Source: Antedon mediterranea (taxonomy: Eukaryota > Echinodermata > Crinoidea > Comatulida > Antedonidae). Taken from it: a DNA stretch of 64,000 nt. Below the pieces are notes generated by a model. It had not been told where the DNA came from. It saw only the letters and a list, made by a program, of their open reading frames with translations, and searched no databases. The stretch is taken from assembly GCF_964355755.1 (NCBI RefSeq), contig NC_092670.1, forward strand, positions 1,327,001 through 1,391,000, in the 5' to 3' direction. The position numbers and the translations under genes were made by a program. Positions 11,101-23,900 of this stretch are shown here, in pieces. Position 1 is the stretch's first letter, and every line of letters begins with the position of its first letter.

Positions 11101-13856
11101 ATAGATAGTCTGAGGGGAACTTGTCAACACCTTTGCTAATTCATCACTACAAAAGTTGTAAAACATTTGTTTCTAAACATTATATATTTTCTTTTTGTTT
11201 TGCTGATGAAAATTAAAACAAACTTTCTGGCACTTTAAATATTCATTGACATTGAAGGTAATGTTAATTTACATTGCCGTTTAGTATTCACATTTGGATT
11301 AGTTTATTATTTAATTAAGTCTTAAAAGTCTTACGTTGAGTTTGGAAAAATATCTTGAATAAGACCTCGTTGATGGAGTGTTAGTATATTTGATGATGGC
11401 TTTGTCTTGGGCAGAGTTTTGCTAAAGTATCTTTTGTGAAACCTAAAATAAACCAGAAAAATAAAAAAATAAATTTACTTTCAGATATATACCCTTTCTT
11501 ATTAAAAAATGTGTTATTAACTTTAGACTATGGATTTTATTTTCTACTATTATTGGCATTTCTAATTAAGCACCCTTGGCAACATGAGACAATTGGTTAT
11601 TTTCCTTGGCTGAGATGCAGTACAACATACTATTATTAAATTATGGAGGAGTTAACTTACTTTTTAATGTTATGGCCCATGGGGTGAATGATTAATTTAT
11701 GTAGATTATAGTAGACTATTAGGTCACAGTGCATTTCGGCCGCCGGTTATGGAACGCCCACATTCATGAAACTCCAAAAAGGACAAAATATGGCATGATC
11801 ATTTCGGCCGCCAGGTATGGCGCGCCAAATTGAAATAGCCAGAAATAACTCTTTAACTGTACAGTATTACAGTGAAAAAAAATAACTTTATCAAGTCTAT
11901 GGAACGCCACAGACAACTATGGTCATTTAAACTAGAGATCAGTTGTGCAATGGGCTAAATACATTTTGTTTTTGCCGTAGGCATAGATTTAAAGTTATAT
12001 TAGTTACGGTATTTTACCGTCTGAATATTTTGGTCAAAATGAATATTGATTTAATGTTTATTTTTTTATTTATTTTACAAGTCCCGAAGATGCGTGTGCT
12101 TTGTAAAAATGTGTTTCTTTTAATATGAATCAAGTCAAGTGTTTTTGACTGGCACATAAAAAAAACTTCAGCATATCATTAATATTCACTGTAGTGATGG
12201 CAATGTGCACGCTATAATATCGCTGCTGTTTCTGGAATTGAAGACCGCCGATTCGGCTTAATAATACAGTATTTAGGCCTAGTAAAATATTAACATTTTA
12301 ACACACATGGCGTGTCATACATATTCAAGAATAATTACAATTCTGGCGGCCGAAATTAACAATACATATTTTGTCTTTTTTTGGCGTTTCATAAATTTGG
12401 CAATTCCATAACCGGCAGCCGAAATGACTGGCGGCCGAAATGATCAGACACCGACTATTATAGGGTTGATTAGGAAGCATTACTAGCCAGTTCCCCCGTC
12501 GCACCATAGCATGTAATGTGGTGTACAGGATCGATCGTTTTAGTAGTCCTACTACTACAGGCCACCCCTAGTCTACAGGCCCACTTAAGTCACTAGTCTA
12601 CAGTGTACTGGCTGCAGTGTGCTAGATGGCCTCTCTCTAGCCTATTTTTAGGCCTAGGCTAGGCGGTAGCCGATCGCTCCGGCCGCGCTTCACTCCGGCC
12701 GCCGTATCAGTTTAGTGCGATGGTATGCCGCTATTCAATTTGACTTCCTGTGCAAAGGGGCCGTTAGTATGGAGCGCCCATATCTACGTTTTCTATACTG
12801 TTCAGTGTTACTGTTATAACAAATTCTTGGTGAATTTAAATGGAACTAGGCCTAGTTGAATATTTATTAGCAACAATTTTACTTTTTTCATTAACAATAA
12901 CATTCAAAGAAGTTGGAACTGCTTTTTTTTTCAAACTAAACTTAACTTAATTAAATTCAATAATAAACTAATAATCAAATACCCATCTAATTAATGCTTG
13001 AATAACACTATTTAATTTCTTTCTATGTACATTTATTTTTATAGCTTTACATTTATTAACATTAAAAATTTGTTAAAACCCTTATTTTTATAACACTTTA
13101 TCTTGCCAGTACCCATACTTACTAATTATAGTTAATAACAATATGTAAAATATTAATTTATTTATTTCAAATAATCAATTATTATTGATGTTGTTATAGT
13201 TAATAACAATATTTACAATATTAATTTATTTCAAATAATCAAATATCGTGTAATTAATGTTACCTGGAATTGTATCAAGAATTATATTATTTTTGTACAG
13301 TCCAATTTACAATGATTTTATATTTTAATTTATATATGATAACAATAATATGACATATAGGGTACATTGCAATAAATTACATTAATTAATAACATTACAA
13401 TTAATATACTAGCCTATAATTACATTTAATTGGATACAACACATAAATTATTTTGTTTTAGCATTAGACCTAACTTAAAACACTTGCGATGTTGTTGTGA
13501 TCCTGAAAGAGAAAAAATATACTGTATGATTACAAATATTTATTTTGATTCTCTACAAAAAAACGTGTCTCGGTTGTAAAATACTCATTGGGCGCTCCAT
13601 AGCTGCGGCCGGAATGAATCGCGGCCGGAATGAATCGCGGCCGGAGTGATCTGTATTCGGCTAGGCTAGCTGGGCTTATATTATAGGCTAAATTAAAGGA
13701 GGACAGGGAAACTGAGCGCCCGGAATAGTGTGCAACTTGTATATTTATCATTAATATATTGTTTTATAACAATACAAACCTCAATTCTAAACAATTTATT
13801 TGTCTGTTTCCAATCCTGGGCAACCTCACCAAAATGCATTTATGAACTGTCGCCAT
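8161..13856 (-). CDS. YARS2: Mitochondrial tyrosyl-tRNA synthetase
   Basis: Class I aminoacyl-tRNA synthetase that charges mitochondrial tRNA-Tyr. Exons in coding order: 13780-13856, 11335-11442, 10999-11146, 10579-10754, 10170-10271, 9953-10067, 9555-9743, 8994-9159, 8571-8762, 8310-8435 and 8161-8195 (stop at 8161). They total 1,434 nt, or 477 aa, equal to the length I recall for human YARS2. The basic N-terminus suits a mitochondrial presequence. Visible motifs: [18 protein letters not shown] (HIGH-like HIGN), [16 protein letters not shown], the tyrosine/tRNA pocket stretch [24 protein letters not shown] (KMSKS-type loop) and a C-terminal S4-like segment with [15 protein letters not shown], ending YYIVKWI. 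Long intron 1 (11443-13779) holds two GGCCG-rich inverted-repeat elements. The start lies 395 bp from the start of LDAF1 on the other strand. Confidence 0.96.
9255..9407. mobile_element. MITE family A copy 4
   Basis: Ends CTAAAGTCTACACATCAAAC and TTTGATAGTGTAGACAAAGC around the family interior (atatggtagtgatatgccc). It is intronic in YARS2, between exons 8994-9159 and 9555-9743. Confidence 0.8.
11725..12448. mobile_element. Inverted-repeat element with CATTTCGGCCGCC ends
   Basis: The left side has two CATTTCGGCCGCC motifs (near 11732 and 11801) with GGACAAAATATGGC between them. The right side has the reversed motifs GGCGGCCGAAAT near 12343 and 12431, with ACATATTTTGTC between. The mirrored arrangement shows a foldback or compound MITE inside YARS2 intron 1. 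No transposase is visible. Confidence 0.7.
12676..13655. mobile_element. Second GGCCG inverted-repeat element
   Basis: The left end has CTCCGGCCGCGC, TCACTCCGGCCGCC and TATGGAGCGCCCA (near 12770). The right end has the reversed set TGGGCGCTCCATA (near 13590), GCGGCCGGAATGAATC twice and GCGGCCGGAGTGATC. The interior is strongly AT-rich. It is in YARS2 intron 1 and related in end sequence to the preceding element. Confidence 0.65.
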
Positions 13857-14251
13857 GCTTGTTTTGTGTGAACCAAAGAATATATATCACGTGTGAACTC
13901 AATCGTTGACATCAAGAAGTTCACTTTATAGACGAAACTATTATTATATAATAGGTAAAATATTCTGAAAGAATCACTTTCTGTATTTGAATGAATAATA
14001 ATGCGTTGTCAATAATTATTTTAAATAATTTTTTGTTATTATAATTTAGCTTTTAAAATAATGTATACTATTTTTTTTAACAGTGTTTTACCAATTTGTT
14101 TAAACCTAACTATTGAAATTACCCTATAATAAAAATGAATGGTTCTTGTATGATGAAATTTATAACAAGGGGAATACCCAGGTGATGTTTTGCATAAAAC
14201 TGATTGTTGTGGCGAAATAGGCTACTGAACAGTATTACTTGCCCTTGTTCA
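13857..14251. promoter_or_regulatory. Probable bidirectional promoter, YARS2 / LDAF1
   Basis: The 395 bp lie between the divergent start codons of YARS2 (13856, minus) and LDAF1 (14252, plus). No TATA box is clearly placed. The assignment rests on geometry alone, and the element boundaries are not resolved. Confidence 0.5.
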
Positions 14252-15318
14252 ATGGCTAGTATAGACAAGGAAAGTCGTAAGTACGACATTGTTTTTTGAC
14301 TAAATTGTGGGCTACAAGAATGAGGAGAATGAAACAAATTATGCTAGCCTTATTAGACTAGATGGGGAGAGGGGGGGAGAGAGAGTGTCCTAGTAGTAGT
14401 AGGCCTAGTTTAGTTTATAGTGTAGTGCTACTTCTTTGTAAGTTGTAGTAGTAGTAGCCTATTAGTAGGCCTACTGTACACTTTCATTGGGCCTACAAAT
14501 AGTAGCAGAGAAACGAGCTAAAAAGCGTGTAGGCCTAACAGGCAATGAGACGTAACCTTGGCCTACAGTCTGCTTTGTTACTACAAGTTTTAAGAAAATA
14601 AGTAAGATTTAAGAAAATAAGTAAATAAAAGATTTGATTTTAATCCTATTCATATTGAAATTAATGGCCCCTTTAGGCCTATATACTGTATAATTATTAT
14701 ATAATAATACTTTATTCTTGCAGGTGGTACTAACATGATGGGTGCTGCTTCTGACAGATTGGCTGCCATCAAAATGTCCACAATCAAACAGATTGCGAGA
14801 TGGATAGAAGTTTTCAAGCTTCGAGAATGGATTGACTGCCTGAAGGTGTGGGCAATGGTGCATCCATTCCTTGCAGTGTTTGCCATTGTCTTTCTCCTTT
14901 CAACTTCTGTACCCGTTATGATCTTCCTAAGCTTTACCGGATGTGTGCTCTTGTTCGGAATCATCAGTTTTGCCTTCATTGAAGGTAAAATGCAATATTT
15001 AATTGGTTTTAATCATCATTTTCATCAGTGTAGTACTCACCATTTCGTTTATCATATTCTTTCCTAGGCCTAATATTAACAACCAGTACAGCCATACTGC
15101 TCACATCTGTAGGCTTTGTGGCCACTGCTGCCCTTGGCTTCACCGGCTTCATCATAAGCTGCTACTTCGTTCTCCAGCTTGGCTATCGCTTCCTTGATGT
15201 TGCAACCGAGAAAGTTAGACACGGATACAACGGAGTTGCCACGTGGTACAAACCTGATGTTTCACATAAAATCGAAGAATCGCAGAGTGAAGTTGAAGAC
15301 CTAAAGGTTAAAGATTGA
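14252..15318 (+). CDS. LDAF1: Lipid droplet assembly factor 1 / promethin
   Basis: Promethin-family ER/lipid-droplet membrane protein; in animals it partners seipin at droplet formation sites. Exons 14252-14276, 14724-14984 and 15068-15318 total 537 nt (178 aa; the human protein is slightly shorter). The first exon reads M-A-S-I-D-K-E-S and joins in phase (C|GT). Around residues 46-63 an amphipathic LREWIDCLKVW leads into HPFLAVFAIVFLLSTSVPV. Two hydrophobic hairpins follow, the second encoded by exon 3 (LILTTSTAILLTSVGF, then TGFIISCYFVLQLGYRF), with a charged C-terminus. The HP....VP pattern and two-hairpin layout match the family. An AATAAA lies at 15512. A related gene follows at 17652 on the same strand. 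Confidence 0.88.
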
Positions 15319-17651
15319 CGGTGGTGGCACCCTGTAGATAAAGATCAAGGCTTTCAGAAAGATGTTTACTTCAGCTCCCATCAAGAGATTAATTGGTTAG
15401 AAGAAAACATATTGCTTAGAGTTGCTGTTGTCAGTATTTTCATGTTTGTTGTTGTTTCACCATTCCTTCATTTTCTTACTGTGGTTTATTAATTTATCAA
15501 GGTTCAAGTTAAATAAAGAGTCATTTACTCTCCTCCTTGAGCAGTATTATAACAACAAATACTATATTATAAATATAATAGTATTACTGTATTAGTATAC
15601 AAGACATTATAAATACTGTATTATTTATTTTTTGTAATGCATGTTTTTTTAACAAAAATCATTATTGTATGAATAAACAATTTCTAAAGCTTCGCTACAG
15701 GGATGTCATAAGAATTTTGATCCAAAACAAATTTATTTTTAAAAATATGAAGTTAATGTATGGATCATTAAATTCTTTAAAAAATTAATAAGCTGTTTTG
15801 TGTGCTTAGTTGAAAAAAAAAATTGGGGTGATAAAATCACCAGTAATTGCTAACAGAAGTACTGTAAATAAACACACATTGGTGGCTAAAACTTGTGAAT
15901 ACTAGTATTTTGTTTTGTAATATTGAGACAACCTGTCACTGGTATTATTGAAAGTCAGTATGCCTCCAACAATAAGATTAAGAAGTTATAAACAAATAAA
16001 TGTAGGCTAATTAATATAATGCTGCTAATGCACGATGGAATTCCATGACAGCATGAGTGTGATCATCATAAGTTACAAATAAAAAAACGTAATATTTATT
16101 AAATTTAATTAAAAAACATAAATCTAGCATTTAAACCGTACATCGGTTGTTTGTGTGAGCACGTGTTCATCTAGATTTCGCGCGCTTCCATTTCTGACCA
16201 ATCACAAGTTGGGAGAGTGTTTAGAGATGACACTACGTAACTAATTAACCAACCCAAGTCATGGCGGCCCCGACGTACAACAGCATCAGCACTGCACTTT
16301 ACCTAGCCTTCTGTACGTGTTTCTGTTTATTAATTTCAGTGGTCTTTGGTAGGTATTCTGGGCAGAAGAAATTAATATTGTTTAGGTGCGAGTCGAGTGC
16401 AGACCATCTAATAAAAGCATAGGCCTTCATCTTGCGGCCTTAATATCCTATTATATCTGAGCTGGCTAGCTAGCCAGCTAGGCAGTACAGTAACAGCTGG
16501 GCTAGGCTACCTGGCCATACTTATATAGTATTTTTGGAAACTTTAGTAACTTCCTCTACATTCCTAAATGTGCTAAATTTCCAATGTGTGATACTGCCCT
16601 CGGCAGATAATTGAACATAATCTTTTGCTCTGCTCTGGCCTTCAAACAATCACCAGTCATCAAAAGTATTTGATAACATTATCTTCCATTAACAGCCTAA
16701 TTGGATCATTATAGGATGTATTTGGCAGAAATTAAGTGCCCGATTTCCTGACTGGCACTGACAGTCTTTGAATTGTATTATTATAAACCCAATTTCAATA
16801 ATAGAAAGAAGCTTTTTATACATATTTAAAAATCTTTTTTCTTTCCGTTTAAAAAAAAAAAGTATACAATTATCATATATCAATGACCACCAACAATGGC
16901 TATCCCCCACGATATTATTATTATCAGGCCAATTTATAATGTGAGATAGTAATAGGGGCGATCGTAGCCATGAGTATAACTTCGGTTGTGAGGGAGATCA
17001 AGTAAAAATTCTTCAGATGCATTATTGATATATACTTTACTTTCTTTTTTTGAAGAATCTTAAATAATTAAGATGGAGATAATCTAGTAATCATAATGGT
17101 ATGTGTTCTTTCAAAAAGTAGTAAACCTGACTATCTTTATTTAGAAATTCTGATTCATTAAGACCCCTAAAATCCTGTTGGCAAGGTGATTTCATATTCT
17201 CATGATTGTTACTAGTTAGCAGTGGCGGATCCATGTTATTTAAATAAGATGCGGACGCCTTAAATATAGTAAAATTAAATGGTGAACCCAAAAAGTATTC
17301 GATATACATTGTATTGCTAAAACATGGTATGGTTTATAAATAGAAACAAAAAGTATAGTGGAATACAAGATATTAGATCTGCAATCGTTGAAAGTGCTGA
17401 AGATTCCTAATTAAATCATCATGTAGCAATAAAGAACCTGCAAACTTGAAACATTGGCTGGCAATGAAAAGCGAGATTTAACAAATTAAAGGCGAATGAG
17501 TCATCATACACTATCACAAAACATGCATCCTGCTCAAAGTTAGAAAACCATCCGGCGGAGAGAAGGCTGCTAGCAAGTGAATTAACAACTTGTTTTCCTT
17601 TTTCAATTTGTATCCGCTGTACCAAAACACTGTTTGCACTCCACGTCAGCG
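15319..17651. other. LDAF1 3' region and intergenic sequence
   Basis: Holds the LDAF1 3' UTR with AATAAA at 15512 and 15672. A promoter-like patch at 16140-16260 has GACCAATCAC and CGCGCG, followed by a candidate first exon at 16261. The AT-rich sequence after it has no recognisable gene. The minus-strand open frame at 17419-17721 shows no family similarity. Confidence 0.5.
16261..16348 (+). other. Candidate first coding exon with signal-anchor-like segment
   Basis: ATGGCGGCC start directly below a CCAAT-containing, CpG-bearing stretch. The encoded peptide begins MAAPTYNSIS and continues into a hydrophobic run (ALYLAFCTCFCLLISVVF), then a good donor (TTTG|gtaggt, phase 1). No downstream exon in phase was found before 18240, so this may be a small membrane-protein gene I could not complete or a chance frame in a 5' leader. 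Function not assigned. Confidence 0.3.
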
Positions 17652-19664
17652 ATGGCGATGGACAAAGAGAAGCTGTTCGCTTCTTGCAATCCAACCCTTG
17701 TAAGTATTCTAAACTGTACAATTCATTTTCACTTAGTGTAGCCTAGCTGGCTAGCTGTTTTTTGTTGTTGTTTTAGAGTATTGTAGGCTTATTTAGCTAA
17801 ATCTCGCAAATAATTACTTACAATTATTTATTTAAGTACAGTACGGTATGGTACTACTTGTAATCATTAAAAAAATCGGAATATTCAGATTTTTGATACA
17901 AATTCATATTAGTTTTTGTTTGTTTGACAGTATACATCACTGTAATTTGTTTTTAAAAGAGTTGGGTAACTGCTATGATACAGTCTTTTTAAAAGTTGTA
18001 TTTAAGTTAAAATAAATCCTTAGTCATAACAATTGTATAAGTCGAGGCCACAAATCGGTATGATGTCAAATTAAAGTTTGTTGAAATTAAATCAATAATT
18101 TGTTTATTAGCTTTACATTTAATGTAATCAACTTTAATATAGATTTAAGATTCTCAAAAGGAAGAAGAAAAGTTATGAGTTTAGAACTATTCAAAATTCA
18201 CAATCCTTTTATCAATAACATTTTACAATTTCCTTTTAGATGAGGGGCCTGACATCCGCCACGTCCGTTGCAGTGGCCCCATTAAAATTCCGAATCCGGA
18301 TGGATTATCATGGGATTGACACCTCAGTATCCGTGTGGAATAACTTAAAAGCGTGGGTAAAGAATCATCCGGTTTATTCTAGTTGTCTTGCTGTACTCTG
18401 TGGGATAAATGTCATCCCGGTTTTATCATTTGCTGCTGCTTATGTGACAATTAAGATTACGATGCGAATTGGAACTTCTCTACTCCAAGGTACAGTGTAT
18501 AAGTAGTCATAGTGTCTCCCTTTCACATTGCTTAAGCATGAATTGACCAATCACAAGCGATGGCTTATTCGCTTGTGATTGCTAACTGTCTATAACTTCG
18601 CTTGTCATTGGTTAAAACGCTTGCGTTGCATTTACGTCCTTGCGTTACGGTCTAGTGGGAACCAAGCTTTAGTTTACACACACTAGAGCATTTTTTCTGG
18701 TGTGTACTTTTCTAGTACAGGTGATGTGAAAGGAAAATCAAATCAAAACTATAGAGGTATTAATTATACAACTAGGGAGTCAACTCAACAGGTCAAAGTG
18801 ATCCAACATGGATACAACCATCGATTACTTCATTCCTGTTCAAGTTGTATATAAATACTTCTGTATGACTAGCACTCGATTATTTTTTGCTTCTGTTCTG
18901 GTTGCTTCAGAAACAAATATAAATTCTGTAACTTATTTTGATATCTATTTTAAGAACAATATATGGTCATGTGGGCGTTGCCTCATCTTAAAATATACAT
19001 TCACCTCGAAGTGCATATAATTTCGCTTTTTAAGACACCAATCTGATTTTTACTTATTCTGTTTGATTAAAATTAAAGACAACGTTTCTTTACAGGTGTG
19101 AAACGATTGCTTGGCTTCCAAACTAAAACTACTAAATTTGAGAAGGAATACCATCTTTCACATGTCAACCAACAGATGAGTGAATACTGGGGGCGCTTTC
19201 GCATCGTACCAAGCTCACAAAGGGATAAGAAGGTTGTTAGTCTCTACAACGATGTTGCTGATTTTCAAATGTTAGAAGAATGCACGAAAATGCTACAAGC
19301 GAATGATAACACCGAAGTCTATAGCTATCTTTCCGGTGTTAGTAATACTGGAGATGCAGACTCTGCGATTGCAGATTTGTATACAGAAAAAGAAGGCAGT
19401 ACGGAACATCCAGATTTAATTTGCGGGTTGGATCCGAAACAAGTAAATCCAAGCGATATTGTCCCAGTGACTGATGGGAATGATGAAACAGAGACGGTAG
19501 ACAGCGGTGAAGTAACTGCAAGCGAATCAATGTCTTCTATGGTGGAATCAACAACGTCACTCGAGCAAAGATTATCACGAGATGGATTAAATAAAGGAAA
19601 AAGCAAGAGAAAAAAGAGGAAAAGAATCTCATGGCCATTTTTGAAGAAAAAACAAGTACCATAG
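17652..19664 (+). CDS. Promethin-related protein with divergent charged C-terminal tail
   Basis: Exons 17652-17699, 18240-18489 and 19096-19664 total 867 nt (288 aa), all in phase. Exon 2 encodes VWNNLKAWVKNHPVY and one hydrophobic segment (SSCLAVLCGINVIPVLSFAA). Over 49 residues ending at the exon boundary it aligns without gaps to LDAF1 exon 2, with 11 identities including the LK.W...HP and PV..F positions. The split Gly codon at the exon end has the same phase 1 as LDAF1. Exon 3 is unrelated to the LDAF1 second hairpin: it is hydrophilic, acidic in the middle, Ser/Thr-rich, and ends in a basic patch (KGKSKRKKRKRISWPFLKKK). I infer a tandem duplicate that kept the first hairpin. The role is unknown, possibly ER or lipid-droplet attachment. 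Confidence 0.75.
18536..18675. mobile_element. MITE family B, truncated copy
   Basis: Shares GAATTGACCAATCACAAGCG, GATGGCTTATTCGCTTG and TTGGTTAAAACGCTTGCGTT with the fuller copy at 41930-42105, and ends in TAGTGGGAACCAAGCTTTA. The left inverted end is missing. It is intronic in the promethin-related gene. Confidence 0.8.
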
Positions 19665-20924
19665 TTCCAATACATGTGCAAGGTTAAAATGTTACTAAAC
19701 ATGATCTGCACCATGGCTCATAAAGCAAAGTACTGTACAAATTGGTCGGATTTTATGGTGAATTTTATTGTTGAAATATCCTTAATAAATAATACTGTAC
19801 TGGCAGTAAAGTACTGTAAACCAAAAATATTTGAAAAAGAGATGCATAGAAAAAATATGAACTTGAATTACACAATTGTACAATAAAAAGAAAGCAATAA
19901 ATGAAATGTTATGAAATAAAATTACTGTAGTGTCTTTCTATGATTATGATTTAAAGATTCCAAAAAAGATTAGTGTTTGATTATCAAATCTATCTGGAAT
20001 CTTAAGACAGATAACAAAACATATTGCTTAAATTTAAGTTTATCTTTACTTTGAGATAGAAGTAAGTCAACTCTCCTAATACCAGACATATTTAAACTGG
20101 AAAGTCTATTCAGAACGTGTTTTTAATGGTAAAAATTAAATTAGGACCTTTTGGCACTCAAGAGAATTTCCAGATAGTCCGGTACAGGTAAAGTTGACGT
20201 ATAAGATATGATGCAGTATAATATACTGTACTTAATCTGACTGCAGGATCTGAGCTAAGCCCATCAGGACAAGAATCTGAGCTAAGCCCATCAGGACGAG
20301 AATCTGAGATGATAAGATTCCAATCCTGACAATTGTTGAGGTATCAAGGTAGCATCTTTTGGAATGCATTGTATCATAGTACTGTATGTACTGTTTGTAG
20401 TTTATTGCGCTTCCATACAATGATATAGCACGTTTTGCAAAATATTTGTAACATATTATTTTCAAGGATTTAAAAAGTGGCAAATATTGCAATACATATT
20501 GAAACAATGATATAAGCCCAAAACTGCTTTATTCCATCACTAAGCCAAAATCTTATAATACCCTTTTGACATTTCTTCCAAGTCTTGGAATACTTAAAAG
20601 CACCAACTTTTAAATTCATCTTTTGATTAAAATAATATTAATAAATTTAATTTCATTGTTCAAACTTTTGTCACAAAAGGTAATACATTCATGTTAAACC
20701 ATCTTCTACTGTATTATGAAAAATTATGTACCTTAATTAAGTACCGTACTAATAAATGATATTTATAAAAATTACTAAATAATATCATTATTTTAATATA
20801 AATTTATGTGAAATGCATGGTATAAAACAATAATATATAAAAATAATTTTAATAAGTATATCAAAATATGTACATTTCTGTATATAAAATAAGCAGTAAA
20901 AAAGAAAACAAATTACATACATTT
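19665..20924. other. Convergent 3' region between promethin-related gene and CCNF
   Basis: Two genes end tail-to-tail here. AATAAA signals for the plus-strand gene lie at about 19883-19900 and near 19915. A short tandem duplication (ATCTGAGCTAAGCCCATCAG) sits at 20248-20310. The rest is AT-rich with no gene seen. Confidence 0.55.
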
Positions 20925-23900
20925 TTACATTCGTAGATTCTGTATATGTTTATGGTTTGGACTTAGTGACTCACGCTTTGGCTCAACATGATGTGTACGG
21001 TTTCGCAAATGGTACACACGTTTGTGTACGCTCACAAGCGCTGGTCGACTCCTTCTGAGTCCTAATTTTCCCCCACCGCCGATGGTAAAACTATGACCTT
21101 TTTGTTTTGTGCCACACGGAGACAAGTAACCACTATTGGTTTCACATATGCGCATATTTGGATGGACGGTTCGCTCATTGTTGGAATGTACTGAGTTGTA
21201 GGACATACCACCGCTATTTTCAGTATCTCTCGATGGTAGTTGTAAATTCTTCAAGTTATTGGTTACATTTATATTTGTATCTATCTTCTCATTACTAATA
21301 ATGTCTGACAGTGCTTCCTTGTTTTCTTGCACCATTAAAAAATCTGAAAAGAAAAGTTTAAATGGTTAGAAAAAAAAGAGAAGAAAGAGAGAAAGTGAAT
21401 TGTTTTTTTTTAAATTTGTTATTTATTTATACTAGGTAACCTCTTCAGTCACAGACCCATCTCCCAGAGGGCCCAGTTATGATCAGTGGCTGTGTATGTA
21501 CTAGTACACCGAGGTACCCCCCACCCTACTTGTCTCAAAAGATGTATTGGGTTCTTTAAGACTGCACATGAGCTAGATTTGTACACTGGACCTATGGTTT
21601 ATACTCCTTATCCGAGAAGACTCGTTCTACCACCAGAACCACGAAGCGAGTGAGCCTCGAACCCTTGTCGATGGTATGGCTTGTCATGCTTTTTTATATT
21701 TTCTGTATGTTCGTCTTATTCTATGTAAAATTCAATCTCTGTTTACTTAGATTGTAATAAAGATTATTTGAATTTAAAGGCTACGTAATTACGGTTCTAC
21801 TGTCTTAACCGCTCGACCACTCGCTCACTGAAAGTATATATTAAACAATAAAAAAAAAACACCACATATTAACCATAATGTACCATGACACCTACCTTCA
21901 TGAACTAACTCCCCATCACTTTCTTCATCCCCTTCATACCCAGAATTTATCGAACAAAAACTTTGGTTATTTGGATTTTCAGCAATTTTTTCAATCCCGG
22001 GGACAGAGGTTGGAGTGACAGCACGTGGATAAAAATCTGTTTCTTTGTCATCATTAATATCGGCTGGCTTAGCTTTTGATGAGGGAGACATCAGGAATGA
22101 TTCCATAGCTGGTGACTTCTGATGTTCTTTGGTATTGGGCGATGATTGTGATTCAGCACCAAGCATGTCACACAGCACAGCATATGGAATACTCTGTGAT
22201 AAAAAAATAACATGTAAAGAACGGACTAGTCAACTTGCCAATTACATTAAAAAGTCATGTATTAAGATTTGAACCAAAGACCCTGTGGTTGTCAAACAAG
22301 TATGGTGATGTTTTCATGTTCTGCAATTATATATTTTTAAATACAATACTATGTCAAAATAAATTAAATGAAAAAAAAAATTAAATGACCATGCAACACA
22401 GTTCCCCCGAGTCTAAATAAATCATTATTGCTTAGAATCGATGGCAACACCTTGGTGGTAGGTAGAAAATGTTATATGAAAAATATTAGTGGTGACCGCA
22501 CCCAACCTCTACTCCATCAATCATTAAAGGTAAACCAGCTTTTAGAGAATGTTTACCTGAAATTTGCTAACTTCACTTAGTTCTGTGACAGCGTAACGTT
22601 CCTTTACAGCTACTAACTTGACTTCACGGTGGTCTGTCAGTGGACTACCTGAAAAACTGAGCAAATACTAATCTTTTAAAATACATATGAAAAGGAACTA
22701 TTTTAGCTTTTATTTTTTAGATAAAAATTATTTAAATATCATTTTTTCACTACCTTGGCTTGAGCAAAAAAAAAAAATGTTTTTCCTCATTGTTAAAGCC
22801 AGTACCACAAAATAGGACCAACTGTAACTTACCAGTTCCTATGCAGGTTAAGTGTGGTCTTCTCTAGATCTTTGATATCAAAGCCTGTAGACTGTAGCAT
22901 TGTCATAGTCCAGGGGGATTCTGTAAATAACAAGTTAAGATGTGACTACTTACTGCCACTACAACATTTATTAATTTGGACAACTAGGCAGTTTAAGAGA
23001 CTTATTTCTAAGATAAAACTACTTACCAGCATTGAATAACAGTCTTGTGAGGTATATAGCACATGATGCTATCTTAGCTGGCGACACTGATCCAAATGCT
23101 GAATATAGTAGAGATGTTTCACATATATACATTGCCATGTCCTTTGTCTTCTTGTCGGCAGACACCATTTGACAGAGAAGGTTGAGGTAGTCGACTGCAG
23201 TTAATACCTGAAGAATGAAGTTACATTATATTATCATTATTATTTATAATTATACTGCAAAATCAAAATGTATGTATTTAACTAAATAAACCAGATATAA
23301 ATGAAAACATTTCATATACCGATTATGAATTTTATTATTATTACACTTGTACAGTATTTATATTTATAAGATAGTTTGAAATAATAATATTTAACCTGCC
23401 TATTTCAGTACTCTACATTCCTGAGTGATATCCACAAACAGATAAAACATAAAACACATAAAAACTGAGTGGTTGTTCATCTATCTGTCTTTGCATATTA
23501 TAGTTACACAATCTCTCAAAATGTATTCAATTAGTCCAGATTTTTCTAACAAGTTTTCATTAAGTCATCACAAAAAAAAACCAAAACATACCCGTAAATT
23601 TCCATGCAGCGTAGCGACAATATCTCCCAGCATTCTTACAACATCCTCATATTGATATGTGCCGTCAGTTAGCCAAGCAGCCTCTCGTATTGTAATGATA
23701 TCCTTCTCTAGTAATCTAATCCATAATAAAACTAGATTCAGTGCGATGCCAGAGGTTCATTTGCGGTTTAATATTATACAAATAATGAATATATGAGTTG
23801 GATGGTAAGAATATTTCATTAGTTTGAAAGATTCAATTAGGTAGAACTAATACCGAATGGCAAGTGATGCGTAACTAACCAATCAAATTGCAAGAATACA

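Noticed and set aside
17419-17721. 100-codon minus-strand frame
   Set aside because: It overlaps the first exon of the promethin-related gene, without splice partners or family resemblance.
22649-22656. Nearer acceptor at 22648 for CCNF exon 13
   Set aside because: It would create an immediate in-frame stop; the acceptor eight bases upstream restores the conserved NCFSG segment.
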